Of a stretch of 64,000 nt of DNA, positions 9,269-19,799 are shown piece by piece; the stretch's first letter is position 1, and the number at the start of each line of letters is the position of its first letter. Location of the stretch: positions 310,001-374,000 of the forward strand of contig NZ_PZZM01000001.1 of assembly GCF_003046175.1 (NCBI RefSeq), given 5' to 3'. The DNA comes from Bosea sp. 124. Lineage in GTDB: Bacteria; Pseudomonadota; Alphaproteobacteria; Rhizobiales; Beijerinckiaceae. The notes under the pieces were generated by a model. It did not search any database. It saw nothing but the letters and a program-made list of their open reading frames with translations, and was not told the DNA's origin. Both the position numbers and the translations under genes were made by a program.

Positions 9269-10107
9269 CCGCCGGGCCGGCTCTTCGCGCCCTCACAGGC
9301 ATCGCGCTCCTCACCGTCATGGATGCGGTGGTGAAGGCGCAGATGCAGACCCATCCGTTCGTCCTGACGCTGTTCATGCGCTTTGCCATGGGCGGGCTCT
9401 GCGCGCTCGCGGTGCTCGCCTTCGTGCGCCCGCCCGCACCGACGCGCGCGAGCCTGATCGGCAACGCCATCCGGGTTCCAGTGGTGGTGCTGACGGCCGG
9501 CAGCTTCTTCTATTCGCTGTCGGTGCTGCCGCTGGCGGAGGCGCTGACGCTCGCCTTCCTCGCGCCGGTCTTCGTCGCACTGCTCGGCGGTGTGCTGCTC
9601 AAGGAACGGATGGACAGCCGCATCCTGCAGGCGCTCGGCTTCGGCGTCGCGGGCATGCTGATGATGGTCTGGCCGCGGCTGCAGGGCCATGTCAGCGGCG
9701 CCAGCCTCGGCGTCGCAGCCGCCCTGTTCTCCGCCATCGCCTATGCCTTCAACCTGATCCTGCTGCGGCGGATCGCGATGAAGGAACATCCGGCGATCAT
9801 CGTGGCCTTCCAGAATTGCGGGCCGGCGCTCTGTCTCGCCATCCCTGCCGCGCTGAGTTTCGTGCCGATGACGGCGCGCGACCTGCTGATTTATCTCGCG
9901 GCCGGTGCGCTCGGCGTCGCCGGCCATCTGACGCTGACCTCGGCCTTCGCCCGCGCCGAGGCGTCGCGACTTGCCCCGCTGGAATACACGGCGCTGATCT
10001 GGGCAAGCCTGCTCGGTTATTTCGTCTTCGGCGAGGTGCCGCTGATCACGACCTATGCCGGCGCCGTCTTGATCGTGGCGGGAGCGATCGCGATCAGCCG
10101 GCGATAG
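9265..10107 (+). CDS. DMT superfamily (EamA) transporter
   Basis: A 280-residue inner-membrane protein with ten hydrophobic segments arranged as two EamA repeats (about residues 5-135 and 145-275), including GALGVAGHLTLTSAFARAEAS and the closing LLGYFVFGEVPLITTYAGAVLIVAG. Members export metabolites and amino-acid derivatives; the substrate is unknown. The start ATG overlaps the stop of the acetyltransferase by four bases, suggesting that one protein modifies and the other exports related compounds, which is inference only. Confidence 0.9.
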   Translation: MTAGPALRALTGIALLTVMDAVVKAQMQTHPFVLTLFMRFAMGGLCALAVLAFVRPPAPTRASLIGNAIRVPVVVLTAGSFFYSLSVLPLAEALTLAFLAPVFVALLGGVLLKERMDSRILQALGFGVAGMLMMVWPRLQGHVSGASLGVAAALFSAIAYAFNLILLRRIAMKEHPAIIVAFQNCGPALCLAIPAALSFVPMTARDLLIYLAAGALGVAGHLTLTSAFARAEASRLAPLEYTALIWASLLGYFVFGEVPLITTYAGAVLIVAGAIAISRR

Positions 10108-10177
10108 GCCGGCCGTAAATTCGCCGGTTTGGTCGGCCTCTTGCGTGGCCGGGCTGGTGTGCAGGAGGGGGCCGCCG

Positions 10178-10240
10178 ATGAGACCGATCCTCGTTGCCGC
10201 GGCCCCGCTGTTCGCAGCCGGGCTCGCCGCCGCGCCCTGA
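10178..10240 (+). CDS. 20-residue hydrophobic leader-type reading frame
   Basis: ATG with a strong ribosome site (GCAGGAGGGGG) about 9 bases upstream encodes MRPILVAAAPLFAAGLAAAP and a TGA. Three bases later, in the same frame, comes the ATG of the DUF930 gene, which has no ribosome site of its own. Either the short frame is a translated leader coupled to the downstream gene, or the TGA is a nonsense change that split a signal-like N-terminus from it. I recognise no family; evidence is the ribosome site and the spacing. Confidence 0.4.
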   Translation: MRPILVAAAPLFAAGLAAAP

Positions 10241-10243
10241 ACC

Positions 10244-10951
10244 ATGCGGCCTCCCGCGCCCCTGCGGAAGAGACCGGCGACGCTTGCCGTCATTGTCTCG
10301 TTTGGACTGCATCTGGCGCTTCTGGGTGCCCTGGCCCTATTGCCAAGCATCGAGCGTTTGCAGCAGGAGCCCGACCAGGGCATCGAGGTCGAACTCGTCA
10401 CGCCGGAGCAGATCGGGCTGCCAGCGCCAATGCCGACCGCGGAGCCCGCGCCTCCGGCAGCAGGCGAGGCTCCGCCCGCGGCCTCAGCCTCGGCGGCCCC
10501 TGCGCCGGCCAGCCCGCCTCCCGCTGCGCCACCCGCCGCGCCTCCTGCTGTGCCGGCCGCGCCGGTGCGCGTCAGGGCACGGCGGCTGCTCTCCGGTGAG
10601 GTTCTCTCGAACCCGCACAGCCGCGGAACGCGGGACGCCCTTGCGCGGATGGACGAGGCCGAGCGCATCGAGCAATTGTGCAACCTCGAAGCGATGGGCC
10701 AGATCCATGCCTGGAAGGCCGCGTTCGAACCGGACCGGGTCGTCGCCTATGCGATGGGGGGCACGAAGCTCCTGAAGACGACGATGCAGGCCGACGCCGC
10801 TGCGTTCCGCAGCAAGCGGCAATGGTATCGCCTGCAGTTCAGATGCGAACTCACGCCAGACCGCAAGGCGATCGGCGGCTTCGAGTTCATGGTCGGCGAT
10901 CCGGTGCCGCGCGACCAGTGGCTCGCGCTCGATCTGCCGGAGGTCCACTGA
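10244..10951 (+). CDS. DUF930 domain protein with TonB-like N-terminus
   Basis: A 235-residue protein with a single N-terminal membrane anchor (about residues 14-34, LAVIVSFGLHLALLGALALL), a Pro/Ala-rich spacer of about 60 residues like those of TonB proteins, and a C-terminal DUF930 domain beginning at RMDEAERIEQLCNLEAMGQIHAWK. The domain lies in the periplasm; its function is unknown. Two Cys residues (in LCNLEA and RCELTP) could form a disulfide. The start codon follows a 20-residue reading frame by three bases and probably depends on translational coupling. Confidence 0.82.
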   Translation: MRPPAPLRKRPATLAVIVSFGLHLALLGALALLPSIERLQQEPDQGIEVELVTPEQIGLPAPMPTAEPAPPAAGEAPPAASASAAPAPASPPPAAPPAAPPAVPAAPVRVRARRLLSGEVLSNPHSRGTRDALARMDEAERIEQLCNLEAMGQIHAWKAAFEPDRVVAYAMGGTKLLKTTMQADAAAFRSKRQWYRLQFRCELTPDRKAIGGFEFMVGDPVPRDQWLALDLPEVH

Positions 10952-10962
10952 GACATAAGCTG

Positions 10963-11451
10963 CTAGCGCCCGGCGCCTTGCCCCTTCGCCGGAAAGATCA
11001 TGCAGGTCTCGGTGCCGTGCGCGAGCAGCTTGCCGCGCGCATCGACGAGGCGCCCCTCGGTGGTGGCGACCGTGCCGCCACGGTGGATCAGCTTGCCCTC
11101 GCAGCGCACCGTGCCGCTTTCGGGCATGACCGGCCGGACATAGTTCACCTTCATCTCCAGCGTGGTGTAGCCCTCGCCGGCTTTGAGCGTCGCATGGGTG
11201 GCGCAGGCCATGGCGGAATCGAGGATCGTCGCGGTCCAGCCGCCATGGATCGTCCCGAGCGGGTTGAAGAAGCGCGCCGACGGGCGGCCGACGAAGACCA
11301 CCCTGCCCTCCTCGACCTCGACCAGGTCGAAATCCATCGCATCCGCGAAGGGCGGGCCCGGATGATGCCCCGCGATCATGCCGCGCAGGAAATCGAGGCC
11401 GCTGCCCGCCAGCAGGGTGTCCCGCGATACCACTCCGACCTCGCGTGCCAT
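10963..11451 (-). CDS. PaaI-type hotdog-fold thioesterase
   Basis: A 162-residue acyl-CoA thioesterase of the hotdog fold. The active-site region reads FFNPLGTIHGGWTATILDSAMACA, matching the HGG-x-TLLD-type motif of the PaaI family, followed by the beta-strand LEMKVNYVRPV. It probably hydrolyses aryl- or acyl-CoA esters in the cytoplasm. The ATG has GGAGGG at good spacing. It lies 64 bases downstream of the marR gene on the same strand, with a palindrome between them (11468-11481), so MarR control is likely. Confidence 0.9.
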   Translation of the reverse strand: MAREVGVVSRDTLLAGSGLDFLRGMIAGHHPGPPFADAMDFDLVEVEEGRVVFVGRPSARFFNPLGTIHGGWTATILDSAMACATHATLKAGEGYTTLEMKVNYVRPVMPESGTVRCEGKLIHRGGTVATTEGRLVDARGKLLAHGTETCMIFPAKGQGAGR

Positions 11452-11467
11452 CGACCGCCCTCCACAG

Positions 11468-11481
11468 CGTGTAGATACACG
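11468..11481. promoter_or_regulatory. Palindrome between marR and the thioesterase gene, candidate operator
   Basis: Perfect 6-base arms CGTGTA / TACACG around GA, about 17-30 bases upstream of the thioesterase ATG. MarR proteins bind such short, symmetric sites; the assignment to the adjacent MarR protein is inference. Confidence 0.5.
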
Positions 11482-11515
11482 TTATGGACAAGTCCGCCGT
11501 CCGGTCAAGCCGGTC

Positions 11516-12001
11516 TCAGGGCGCCCCGCGCGCGACGCGACGCAACGCCTTCAGCCTGTCGCGCATCTCGCTCCAGTTGTCCTTGCCGAGCCCACCTTCG
11601 ATCCGCTCCTGCGCCTGCCGCCAATGCGGGATCGCGGCCTCGATCGCGGCCCGTCCCTTCGCGGTCACGGCATGAATCGAGGCGCGGCCCTTGCACTCGA
11701 CCGGCTCGATCAGCCCGGCGGTCACGAGCAATTGCAGGTTGCGCGTCAGCGAGGTGCGTTCCAGCGCGAAGCGGTCGGCGAGTTCGGTCACCGACCGCCA
11801 GGCCCCGGTCGAGAGCGCCGAGAGCAGCACGAACTGCGTGATCTTGAGCCCGCTCGGGCGCATCGCCTCGTCATAGGCGCGCGTCACGGCGCGAGCGGTC
11901 ATGCGCACATGCAGCGCCACGCAGGCGCGCGCGATGTCGTCCAGCGGCGGGGCGGGCCGGGACGCATCCTGCCGAGCGGGATCGGGCGCATCTGTCGTCA
12001 T
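11516..12001 (-). CDS. MarR family transcriptional regulator
   Basis: A 161-residue dimeric winged-helix DNA-binding protein. After a Pro/Ala-rich start, helix 1 begins near DDIARACVALHVRM; the recognition region is SVTELADRFALERTSLTRNLQLLVTAGLIEP and the wing contains GRASIHAVTAKGRAA. Effectors are often phenolic or aryl-CoA compounds, which would suit the downstream thioesterase. It probably controls itself and the thioesterase. It is divergent from groES, whose promoter begins about 80 bases away. Confidence 0.9.
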   Translation of the reverse strand: MTTDAPDPARQDASRPAPPLDDIARACVALHVRMTARAVTRAYDEAMRPSGLKITQFVLLSALSTGAWRSVTELADRFALERTSLTRNLQLLVTAGLIEPVECKGRASIHAVTAKGRAAIEAAIPHWRQAQERIEGGLGKDNWSEMRDRLKALRRVARGAP

Positions 12002-12082
12002 TCCGCCATGCTACCGTGTTCGAACGCCGATGCCAGCCGGCCCCGCCGCCGGCGGCGGATTCACCTTTCGTCGGGATCGTTT

Positions 12083-12112
12083 CTTGACTCGCGGCGGGCA
12101 CGCGCCTATCTC
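12083..12112 (+). promoter_or_regulatory. groESL promoter, heat-shock and housekeeping type
   Basis: TTGACT (12084-12089) and TATCTC (12107-12112) are 17 bases apart. Read as a sigma-32 site, CTTGAC and CCTATCT fit the alphaproteobacterial pattern CTTGAA ... CYTATNT. It lies directly upstream of the CIRCE element, so both sigma-32 activation and HrcA repression are plausible. Confidence 0.75.
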
Positions 12113-12123
12113 CCCGCCATCGG

Positions 12124-12150
12124 TTGGCACTCACGGATCGAGACTGCTAA
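12124..12150 (+). promoter_or_regulatory. CIRCE element (HrcA operator)
   Basis: TTGGCACTC, nine bases, then GACTGCTAA. This differs from the consensus TTAGCACTC-N9-GAGTGCTAA at one position in each arm, and spacing and position just after the groESL promoter are exactly as expected. HrcA bound here represses the operon until heat stress. Confidence 0.93.
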
Positions 12151-12213
12151 CAGATGCCCATCGCGGGCAATCTGACGCCCGCATCGAATTTGTACCGAGA
12201 GGAAGACAGAACC

Positions 12214-12501
12214 ATGAAGTTCCGTCCGCTGCATGACCGCGTCGTGGTCCGCCGCCTTGATGGCGAAGAGAAGACCAAGGGTGGCATCATCATCCCCGAT
12301 ACCGCCAAGGAAAAGCCCCAGGAGGGCGAGGTGGTGTCCGTCGGCCCCGGCGCCCGTGACGACGCCGGCAAGCTCGTCGCGCTGGACGTCAAGAAGGGCG
12401 ATCGCGTCCTCTTCGGCAAGTGGTCCGGCACCGAGGTCAAGATCGACGGCCAGGATCTCCTGATCATGAAGGAATCCGACATCATGGGCGTCATCGGCTG
12501 A
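12214..12501 (+). CDS. groES: Co-chaperonin GroES
   Basis: The 95-residue lid subunit of the GroEL-GroES protein-folding machine; seven copies cap the GroEL ring. It begins [14 protein letters not shown], has the mobile loop [21 protein letters not shown], and ends [12 protein letters not shown], all typical. GAGAGGAAG precedes the ATG. An upstream in-frame ATG at 12154 falls in the promoter leader and is rejected. It is first in a two-gene operon with groEL 45 bases downstream and is controlled by the promoter and CIRCE element upstream. Confidence 0.98.
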   Translation: MKFRPLHDRVVVRRLDGEEKTKGGIIIPDTAKEKPQEGEVVSVGPGARDDAGKLVALDVKKGDRVLFGKWSGTEVKIDGQDLLIMKESDIMGVIG

Positions 12502-12534
12502 ACGCCTGAGACCGCTCTTTCCGTCATTTCATAA

Positions 12535-14259
<1,725 letters not shown>

Positions 14260-14286
14260 TCCAAGCCTCTCAGCACAGAACTGCGG

Positions 14287-14313
14287 AAGGCCCGGCGCAA
14301 GCCGGGCCTTTTT
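14287..14313 (+). terminator. Intrinsic terminator of groESL
   Basis: Perfect 10-base stem AAGGCCCGGC / GCCGGGCCTT with loop GCAA and a following T-run. Confidence 0.92.
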
Positions 14314-14481
14314 CATTTCCGCGTCGTCCCATGAACGCCGTCGAAGCCGGCCCCAAAAGCGGCTTTCCGCCCGATGACAATCTGCTCATCTTGACGCGAC
14401 GCCATTGAACGGCCGCATCCGCTGCGACATGGTCGGCTTCGCGGTTCTTGCCGCGATTCAATCGTTGATCAGGAACTGCCG

Positions 14482-16578
14482 ATGCGCCCGTTGAGTTTCG
14501 CCGTCGCCGCGCTCGCCCTTGTGGCGCTCATCGCTGGCCAGCAGAGCGGTGCGGCCGGTACGATCGGCATGGGCGTGGTCGGCATCCTGCTGGCGCTGGC
14601 GCTGTTCCGCTCGACCGAGATCGACTTCTTCCTGAAGATCTTCTCCGGCATCTTCGGCTCGGAATATGTCGTCTTCGGCGCCGGCGCGCTGCTGGCCCAG
14701 GGTGGCTACTGGCCGCAGGACTGGATGGCCGCGGCCCCGCCGACGAGCCTCGCCACCACCGTCGCGGTCTTCGGCATCCTGATCTACGCGATCTCGTTCA
14801 TCCCGGTGGTGCAGCGCATCGCGCGGATTTCCTCGCCCTATTTCCTCTCCGGTGAGGCGACCGAAGCCAATCTCTGGTTCCTCGGCCGCTATCGCGTGAA
14901 GCTTGGCCATCTCGCGGTCGCGCTGATCGTCTTCCTCGTGGTGCTGAACCAGGCGCAGGTCGGCGTCTCGCTGCGGCTGAATTTCTTCTATCGCGACTTC
15001 TACAACGCCCTGCAGGAGAAGAACGCCGCGGCCTTCTGGGAGCAGCTGATCTGGGTGTTCTGCGTCTGGGCCGCGATCTCGGCGATCACCAACCTGATCG
15101 AGATCGTCGCCCAGTCGGTGTTGCTGATCCGCTGGCGCGAATGGATGGCCGACGAGTACAGCCGGCGCTGGCTGCAGAACGGCACGCATTACCGCATCTC
15201 GCTCGCCGGCACGGCCGACAACCCCGACCAGCGCATCTCGGAAGACACGCGCTCCTTCCTGAACCAGACCTATTCCTTCTCGCTGACCATGCTGACGCAG
15301 GTCTCGACGCTGGTCTCGTTCTCGATCATCCTCTGGAACATACCCGTAGCCATCACCGTGCCGGGAACGAACCTCGTCATTCCGGGCTTCATCTTCTGGG
15401 CGACGCTGATCTATGCGGCGGCGGCGACCTGGATCACCCACCTCATCGGCAAGCCGCTGATCGCGCTCGATTTCGAGCAGGAGCGGCGCGAAGCGAATTT
15501 CCGCTTCTCGCTGGCACGGCTGCGCGAATATTCCGAGCAGATCGCCCTGATGCATGGCGAGCCGGCCGAGCGCCAGCATCTGGCCCGCGGCTTCCACGCG
15601 ATCGTCTCGAACTTCTACCAGCTGATGTGGCGCAAGCTGAAGCTGACCACCTTCACCCTGTCCTACAACCAGGCGAACGTGGTCATCCCCTTCGTGCTGC
15701 TGGCGCCCTACTATTTCGCCGGGGCGATCACCTTCGGCGTGCTGACACAGGTCTCATCGGCCTTCGGGCGGGTGGAGACGGCGATGTCCTTCTTCATCAA
15801 CAGCTACCAGTCGATCGCCTCCTACCTCGCCTCGATCAACCGCCTCACCACCTTCGAGACGGCGATCGCCCAGGCACAGGCCGCCAATGTCGGCGACAAG
15901 GCGATCCATCGCGATCCGGCGCCCGACCGTGACGTCCATATCGGCGGCGCCACGCTGACCCTGCCGAATGGCGCACCGATCGTGCGGGTGGACGATCTCG
16001 ATCTCGGCCAGGCACGGCGGACGCTGGTGGTCGGCCCGTCGGGCTCGGGCAAATCGACGCTGTTTCGCGCCATCGCCGGCATCTGGCCGTTCGGCGAGGG
16101 CAAGGTCGGCATTCCGGCCAATGCCGAGATCATGCTGCTGCCGCAGCGGCCCTATCTGCCGCAGGGCACGCTGCGGGCGGCGCTCGCCTATCCCTCGCAG
16201 GACGATGCCTATGGCGACGACGCGTTCCGGGACGCGATGGACAAGGTCAGGCTCTCGCATCTGAAGGACCGGCTCGACGAGGTCGATCTCTGGGGCCAGC
16301 GCCTGTCGGGCGGCGAGCAGCAGCGGCTGGCGGTGGCCCGCGCCCTGCTCGCGCGGCCCGACTGGTTGTTCCTGGACGAGGCGACCGCCTCGCTCGACGA
16401 GAAGCTGGAAGGCGAACTCTACGCCGCCATCGACAAGTCGCTGCCGGAGACGCGGGTCGTCTCGATCGGCCATCGCGGCACGCTGCGCGAGATGCATGAT
16501 GTGGTGGTGACGATGGAGCCGAACGAGGACGGCACCTTCACCCCGCGCATGCCCGTGAAGGTTCCGGCGGAGGCTTGA
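14482..16578 (+). CDS. ABC transporter, fused membrane and ATPase domains (BacA/SbmA-like family)
   Basis: A 698-residue inner-membrane protein. The N-terminal two-thirds has about eight hydrophobic segments of the ABC_membrane_2 type (NFFYRDFYNALQEKNAAAFW is a hallmark of the SbmA/BacA/YddA group). The ATPase domain has Walker A GPSGSGKST at residues 518-526, signature LSGGEQQRLAVARALL and Walker B WLFLDEAT. Relatives import cobalamin, bleomycin and peptides, or export lipids; the cargo here is unknown. The ATG has AGGAA at good spacing. It stands alone between the groESL terminator and a dispersed repeat. Confidence 0.9.
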   Translation: MRPLSFAVAALALVALIAGQQSGAAGTIGMGVVGILLALALFRSTEIDFFLKIFSGIFGSEYVVFGAGALLAQGGYWPQDWMAAAPPTSLATTVAVFGILIYAISFIPVVQRIARISSPYFLSGEATEANLWFLGRYRVKLGHLAVALIVFLVVLNQAQVGVSLRLNFFYRDFYNALQEKNAAAFWEQLIWVFCVWAAISAITNLIEIVAQSVLLIRWREWMADEYSRRWLQNGTHYRISLAGTADNPDQRISEDTRSFLNQTYSFSLTMLTQVSTLVSFSIILWNIPVAITVPGTNLVIPGFIFWATLIYAAAATWITHLIGKPLIALDFEQERREANFRFSLARLREYSEQIALMHGEPAERQHLARGFHAIVSNFYQLMWRKLKLTTFTLSYNQANVVIPFVLLAPYYFAGAITFGVLTQVSSAFGRVETAMSFFINSYQSIASYLASINRLTTFETAIAQAQAANVGDKAIHRDPAPDRDVHIGGATLTLPNGAPIVRVDDLDLGQARRTLVVGPSGSGKSTLFRAIAGIWPFGEGKVGIPANAEIMLLPQRPYLPQGTLRAALAYPSQDDAYGDDAFRDAMDKVRLSHLKDRLDEVDLWGQRLSGGEQQRLAVARALLARPDWLFLDEATASLDEKLEGELYAAIDKSLPETRVVSIGHRGTLREMHDVVVTMEPNEDGTFTPRMPVKVPAEA

Positions 16579-16601
16579 GCGAGAGGAAGCAAGCTCGGGC
16601 C

Positions 16602-16708
16602 CGGAAACACGCCGTCATCCCGGACAGGCCGCGAAGCGGCGCAGCTCCGGGATCCATCATAAGGCTCCGGACCACTCCGATGGATCCCGGGTCAGGCCCG
16701 GGATGATG
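16602..16708. repeat. Dispersed palindromic repeat, family B copy 1
   Basis: About 107 bases starting 24 bases after the ABC transporter stop. It contains inverted segments built on GTCATCCCGGAC ... GGGATCCA and TGGATCCCGGG ... CCCGGGATGATG. A second copy, nearly identical over its whole length, lies at 63770-63874, again directly after a stop codon. Confidence 0.88.
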
Positions 16709-16752
16709 CTTGAGGATCGGTAGAACAGTCCTGCCTCGGTAGAGCAGTCCTG

Positions 16753-17235
16753 CTAAAGCGCCCGGTCGAAGCGCAGTTCGCCGGCGCCTCCCTTGAGCAC
16801 AAGCTTGCCGTCGACGAGGTCCCAGTTGCGGGCGGCGCGCAGCGCCGTCAGGAAGCTGCGCTCGAAATCCGAGAGGCCCTTGTCGCAACTGCGCTTGGTC
16901 AGCGCGAGCGGGCCCACCGCGAAACCCTGCTGGCGCAGCGGGTAGGCGGAAGCCGAGAAGGTGTTACAGCCGCCGAAGCCGGTGCCGCGCAAATTGGCGT
17001 CGACCTGCAATGTGGCGCGCCGGTCGGCGATCGGCTTGCCGTTCATCGAGACCGCGCTCCAGGCGGCCCCGAGCGGGAAGTTCTTCTCCTGCTGCTGGGC
17101 TGGCGCCGCCTGCGGCGTGCCCAGGTCCTGGCGCGACGGCATCTGCTGGCGGCGCTGCGCGAGCGCATCTGTCGGCATCAGCAAGGGGGCGGCCATCACG
17201 GCAAGAGCGGCGGCGTAGCCAAGGCGTCGAATCAT
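16753..17235 (-). CDS. META domain-containing secreted protein
   Basis: A 160-residue exported protein. A signal peptide (about residues 1-26, ending DALA) is followed by a Gln/Pro-rich spacer and a META domain (about 55-160) with WSAVSMNGKPI, the GFGGCNTFSASAYP motif and LTKRSCDKGLSDFERSFLTAL. META proteins such as HslJ are periplasmic or outer-membrane associated, linked to stress or novobiocin resistance in other bacteria; the mechanism is unknown. Two Cys residues in the domain may pair. It is transcribed leftward with no partner gene. Confidence 0.87.
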   Translation of the reverse strand: MIRRLGYAAALAVMAAPLLMPTDALAQRRQQMPSRQDLGTPQAAPAQQQEKNFPLGAAWSAVSMNGKPIADRRATLQVDANLRGTGFGGCNTFSASAYPLRQQGFAVGPLALTKRSCDKGLSDFERSFLTALRAARNWDLVDGKLVLKGGAGELRFDRAL

Positions 17236-17610
17236 TGTCGTCTTACCCGGTCGTCTAACCTGAATTCACTGGCAGGACCCTAGCGCATCGGCCAGCCCCT
17301 GTGAAAGCGCGTAGCGACGTATCGCCCCGCGATCAACCGCGAAGCTGATCGGCCAGCGTTTTCACCCAGCGCTCACCGGATGACGACGCGCGATTTTTTT
17401 CGTCCGCGCATGCATCCGGAACACGATCGGATTCGTAAACAGCAAATGCGTCGGAAACGCGAGGTCCGGCATCACGAGGTCCAGAAGCCGGCCCCACCCC
17501 CCGGGGTCGTCTGCGACCGGCGAGGCCGCTTGCCCCCCAGCAGCGGCCTCGCTTGGCCGGCGCCGGAGTCGAGGCCCTGGAGACACGGGGCCCGGGAGAC
17601 GGACCTGTCG
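17236..17610. other. Intergenic region between the META gene and hisG
   Basis: About 375 bases. It must hold the META gene promoter, but I see no clear -35/-10. A perfect 10-base-pair hairpin sits at 17521-17551. No open frame in it resembles a known protein. Confidence 0.5.
17521..17551 (-). terminator. Hairpin downstream of hisG, possible terminator without T-run
   Basis: Perfect 10-base arms CGAGGCCGCT (17521-17530) and AGCGGCCTCG (17542-17551) with an 11-base loop, about 60 bases after the hisG stop. No T-run on either strand, so intrinsic termination is uncertain. Confidence 0.4.
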
Positions 17611-18600
17611 TCAGATCCGGGCCTGGAGCCGTTCGATCAGCGGATTGGCCTTGCGGAAGACATAGGCCGGCGCGCTGACGGTGACGTCGTCCGCGCCCGC
17701 CCTCGCCAGATGCTCGACCAGCGCAAACACCGCCTTTTCGGGGCAGTGGATCGTCACGATCCCGCCCGTCATGCTCGCGCCAAAGGGCAGGCGTGCGCCG
17801 AAGAGGCCGGCGAGATCACCCAGCATGTCCGAGGTGGCATCGATCCTGGCCCTGATCTCACGGACCGAACGCGCCTCCTCCTCGGCCGCGATGCGCGACA
17901 GGATGGCGTTGGCCGCAGCCTTCGCCCGCTCGCCCCAGGGCGCACGGACGGAGGCGACGAGATTGGCTTCCGACGCCAGCATCACGCCGTCGTCGAGGAT
18001 CTTGAGGGCATTTGCCGAGAGGGTGGCGCCCGTCGTCGTGATGTCGACGACGATTTCGGCCGTGCCGGCGGCCGGCGCGCCCTCGGTCGCGCCGAGGCTC
18101 TCGACGATGCGGTAATCGGCGAGGCCATGGCTGGCGAAGTAGCGGCGGGTCAGGTTGACGTATTTGGTGGCGACGCGGAGCTTGCGGCCCTGGCGGATGC
18201 GCATCGTCGAAGCGACATCGTCGAGATCGGCCATGGTCCGCACATCGATCCAGGCCTGCGGCACGGCGACGACGACATTGGCGTGGCCGAAGCCGAGCGG
18301 CGTCAGCATCTCGACGGCGGCGTCGGCATCGGCGACCTGCTCGCGGACCAGATCCTCGCCGGTGATGCCGAGATGGGCGGCACCCGAGGCGAGTTGCGCG
18401 ACGATCTCGGAGGCAGAGAGGAAGGCGACCTCTGCACCCTCGACACCGGCGATGGTGCCGCGATAGTCGCGCTCACCGCGCGACTTGACGAATTTCAGGC
18501 CGGCGCGGCCGAAAAAGGCCGTGGCATTCTCCTGCAACCGGCCCTTGGAGGGCACAGCCAGGACGAGCGGGGCATCACCGGCGAGCGGGGCTTCCGTCAT
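17611..18600 (-). CDS. hisG: ATP phosphoribosyltransferase, catalytic subunit
   Basis: First enzyme of histidine biosynthesis: ATP + PRPP to phosphoribosyl-ATP. The 329-residue protein opens with [19 protein letters not shown], and the PRPP-binding loop is [19 protein letters not shown]. In the neighbouring hisZ the two-subunit arrangement is seen directly. The ATG overlaps the hisZ stop by four bases (18597-18600), so the two are translationally coupled and made together. A C-terminal extension of about 80 residues beyond the catalytic core is usual in alphaproteobacterial versions. Confidence 0.95.
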   Translation of the reverse strand: MTEAPLAGDAPLVLAVPSKGRLQENATAFFGRAGLKFVKSRGERDYRGTIAGVEGAEVAFLSASEIVAQLASGAAHLGITGEDLVREQVADADAAVEMLTPLGFGHANVVVAVPQAWIDVRTMADLDDVASTMRIRQGRKLRVATKYVNLTRRYFASHGLADYRIVESLGATEGAPAAGTAEIVVDITTTGATLSANALKILDDGVMLASEANLVASVRAPWGERAKAAANAILSRIAAEEEARSVREIRARIDATSDMLGDLAGLFGARLPFGASMTGGIVTIHCPEKAVFALVEHLARAGADDVTVSAPAYVFRKANPLIERLQARI

Positions 18601-19709
18601 GCTGCGTCTCCCGCCAGGCGTTCGAGCCAGATCGAAGCGCCGACCGCCGGGATCGGCGCAGCGGCGCCGAGGCGGCCGAGGACCTGATCGTAGCGCCCGC
18701 CGCCGGCGACCGGCTTGCCGTCGCCGCGGGCCTCGTCGTGAAGCTCGAAGATGAAGCCGGTGTAGTAATCGAGATTGCGCGCGAAGGCCGCCTGGAAGGC
18801 GATTGCCGCGACATCCACGCCGCGCACAGCGAGGAAGCCAGTGCGCTCATCGAAGGCGTCGAGCTGTCGGCCGAGATCGAGCGAGGCCTGGTCGGCCAGC
18901 GCGCGCAGGGCGGCAGAGGCGGTGTCGGGATCGCCCCTGATCGCCAGAACCTGCGCCAGCAGCGCCTTCACATCGGCATTGACCGGGTTCTCGCGCTCGG
19001 CCGCCCGCGCCAGGAAGCGCTCGGCGATGTCGCCCGCGCTGCGGCCGCCCACCGTGGAAATGCCGGCGATGGACAGCACGTCCTCGACGAAGGCCTTGGC
19101 CGCCTTGGGATCCTGCCCCTCCAGCGCCTTGAGCAGGCCGGCATGTGCGGCATCGCCATCGGCCGCGGGCGGATCGAGCGCATCGACGGCCCGCGTGCCG
19201 CTGCCCTGCACGACGGCGCGCATCAGCCGGCGGCGCGCGCCGGCCGGGACCGAAAGCCCGTCGAGCAAGGCGCCGAGCAGCGCGACGTCGCCCATCAGGA
19301 TTTTCGGGCTGGCGAGGCCGAGCGCAGCCGTCGCCTCGACCGTCAGCGCCATGATCTCGGCATCGGTCGCGGCAAAATCGTCACGGCCGAAGGATTCCAG
19401 CCCGGCCTGCGCGAATTCACCCGGCTCGCCGGCACGCATCCGGAAGACCGGACCGGCATAGGCATAGGCAGCCGGTTCGGTCAGGCCGGAGGCGATATGA
19501 TCCAGCGCGACGGGGATGGTGTATTCCGGCCGCAGGCACCAGTCGCGGCCATCGGCGTCCTGCGTCATGAAGATGCGGCGGCGGATGTCCTCGCCAGAAA
19601 GATCGAGGAAGACATCGGCCGGTTGCAGGATCGCGGGCTCGGCGCGGGCATAGCCCTCGCGCGCGAACAGCGCGATCACGGTCTCGATGCTGGCGCGGAT
19701 GGCGGGCAC
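18597..19709 (-). CDS. hisZ: ATP phosphoribosyltransferase regulatory subunit
   Basis: A 370-residue paralogue of histidyl-tRNA synthetase that lacks aminoacylation and instead completes and regulates the short HisG enzyme. Class II synthetase-like motifs remain: [14 protein letters not shown], then [14 protein letters not shown], and near the end [15 protein letters not shown] and [15 protein letters not shown]. The start is GTG. It lies between hisS and hisG; the distance to hisS is enlarged by the inserted GIY-YIG cassette, and hisG overlaps its stop. Confidence 0.94.
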   Translation of the reverse strand: MPAIRASIETVIALFAREGYARAEPAILQPADVFLDLSGEDIRRRIFMTQDADGRDWCLRPEYTIPVALDHIASGLTEPAAYAYAGPVFRMRAGEPGEFAQAGLESFGRDDFAATDAEIMALTVEATAALGLASPKILMGDVALLGALLDGLSVPAGARRRLMRAVVQGSGTRAVDALDPPAADGDAAHAGLLKALEGQDPKAAKAFVEDVLSIAGISTVGGRSAGDIAERFLARAAERENPVNADVKALLAQVLAIRGDPDTASAALRALADQASLDLGRQLDAFDERTGFLAVRGVDVAAIAFQAAFARNLDYYTGFIFELHDEARGDGKPVAGGGRYDQVLGRLGAAAPIPAVGASIWLERLAGDAA

Positions 19710-19799
19710 GGCGGGTCAATCCTGTTGCGGCGCTGTCCTAGCAGCGACGGCTGCAATTTTCGACTGATTTGAGGGAATTGGGTGAACGGGAATCACATA

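Noticed and set aside
17380..18687. Plus-strand frame beginning in the intergenic region before hisG
   Set aside because: It runs antisense through hisG and only its first about 75 residues are outside it; those have no family resemblance.
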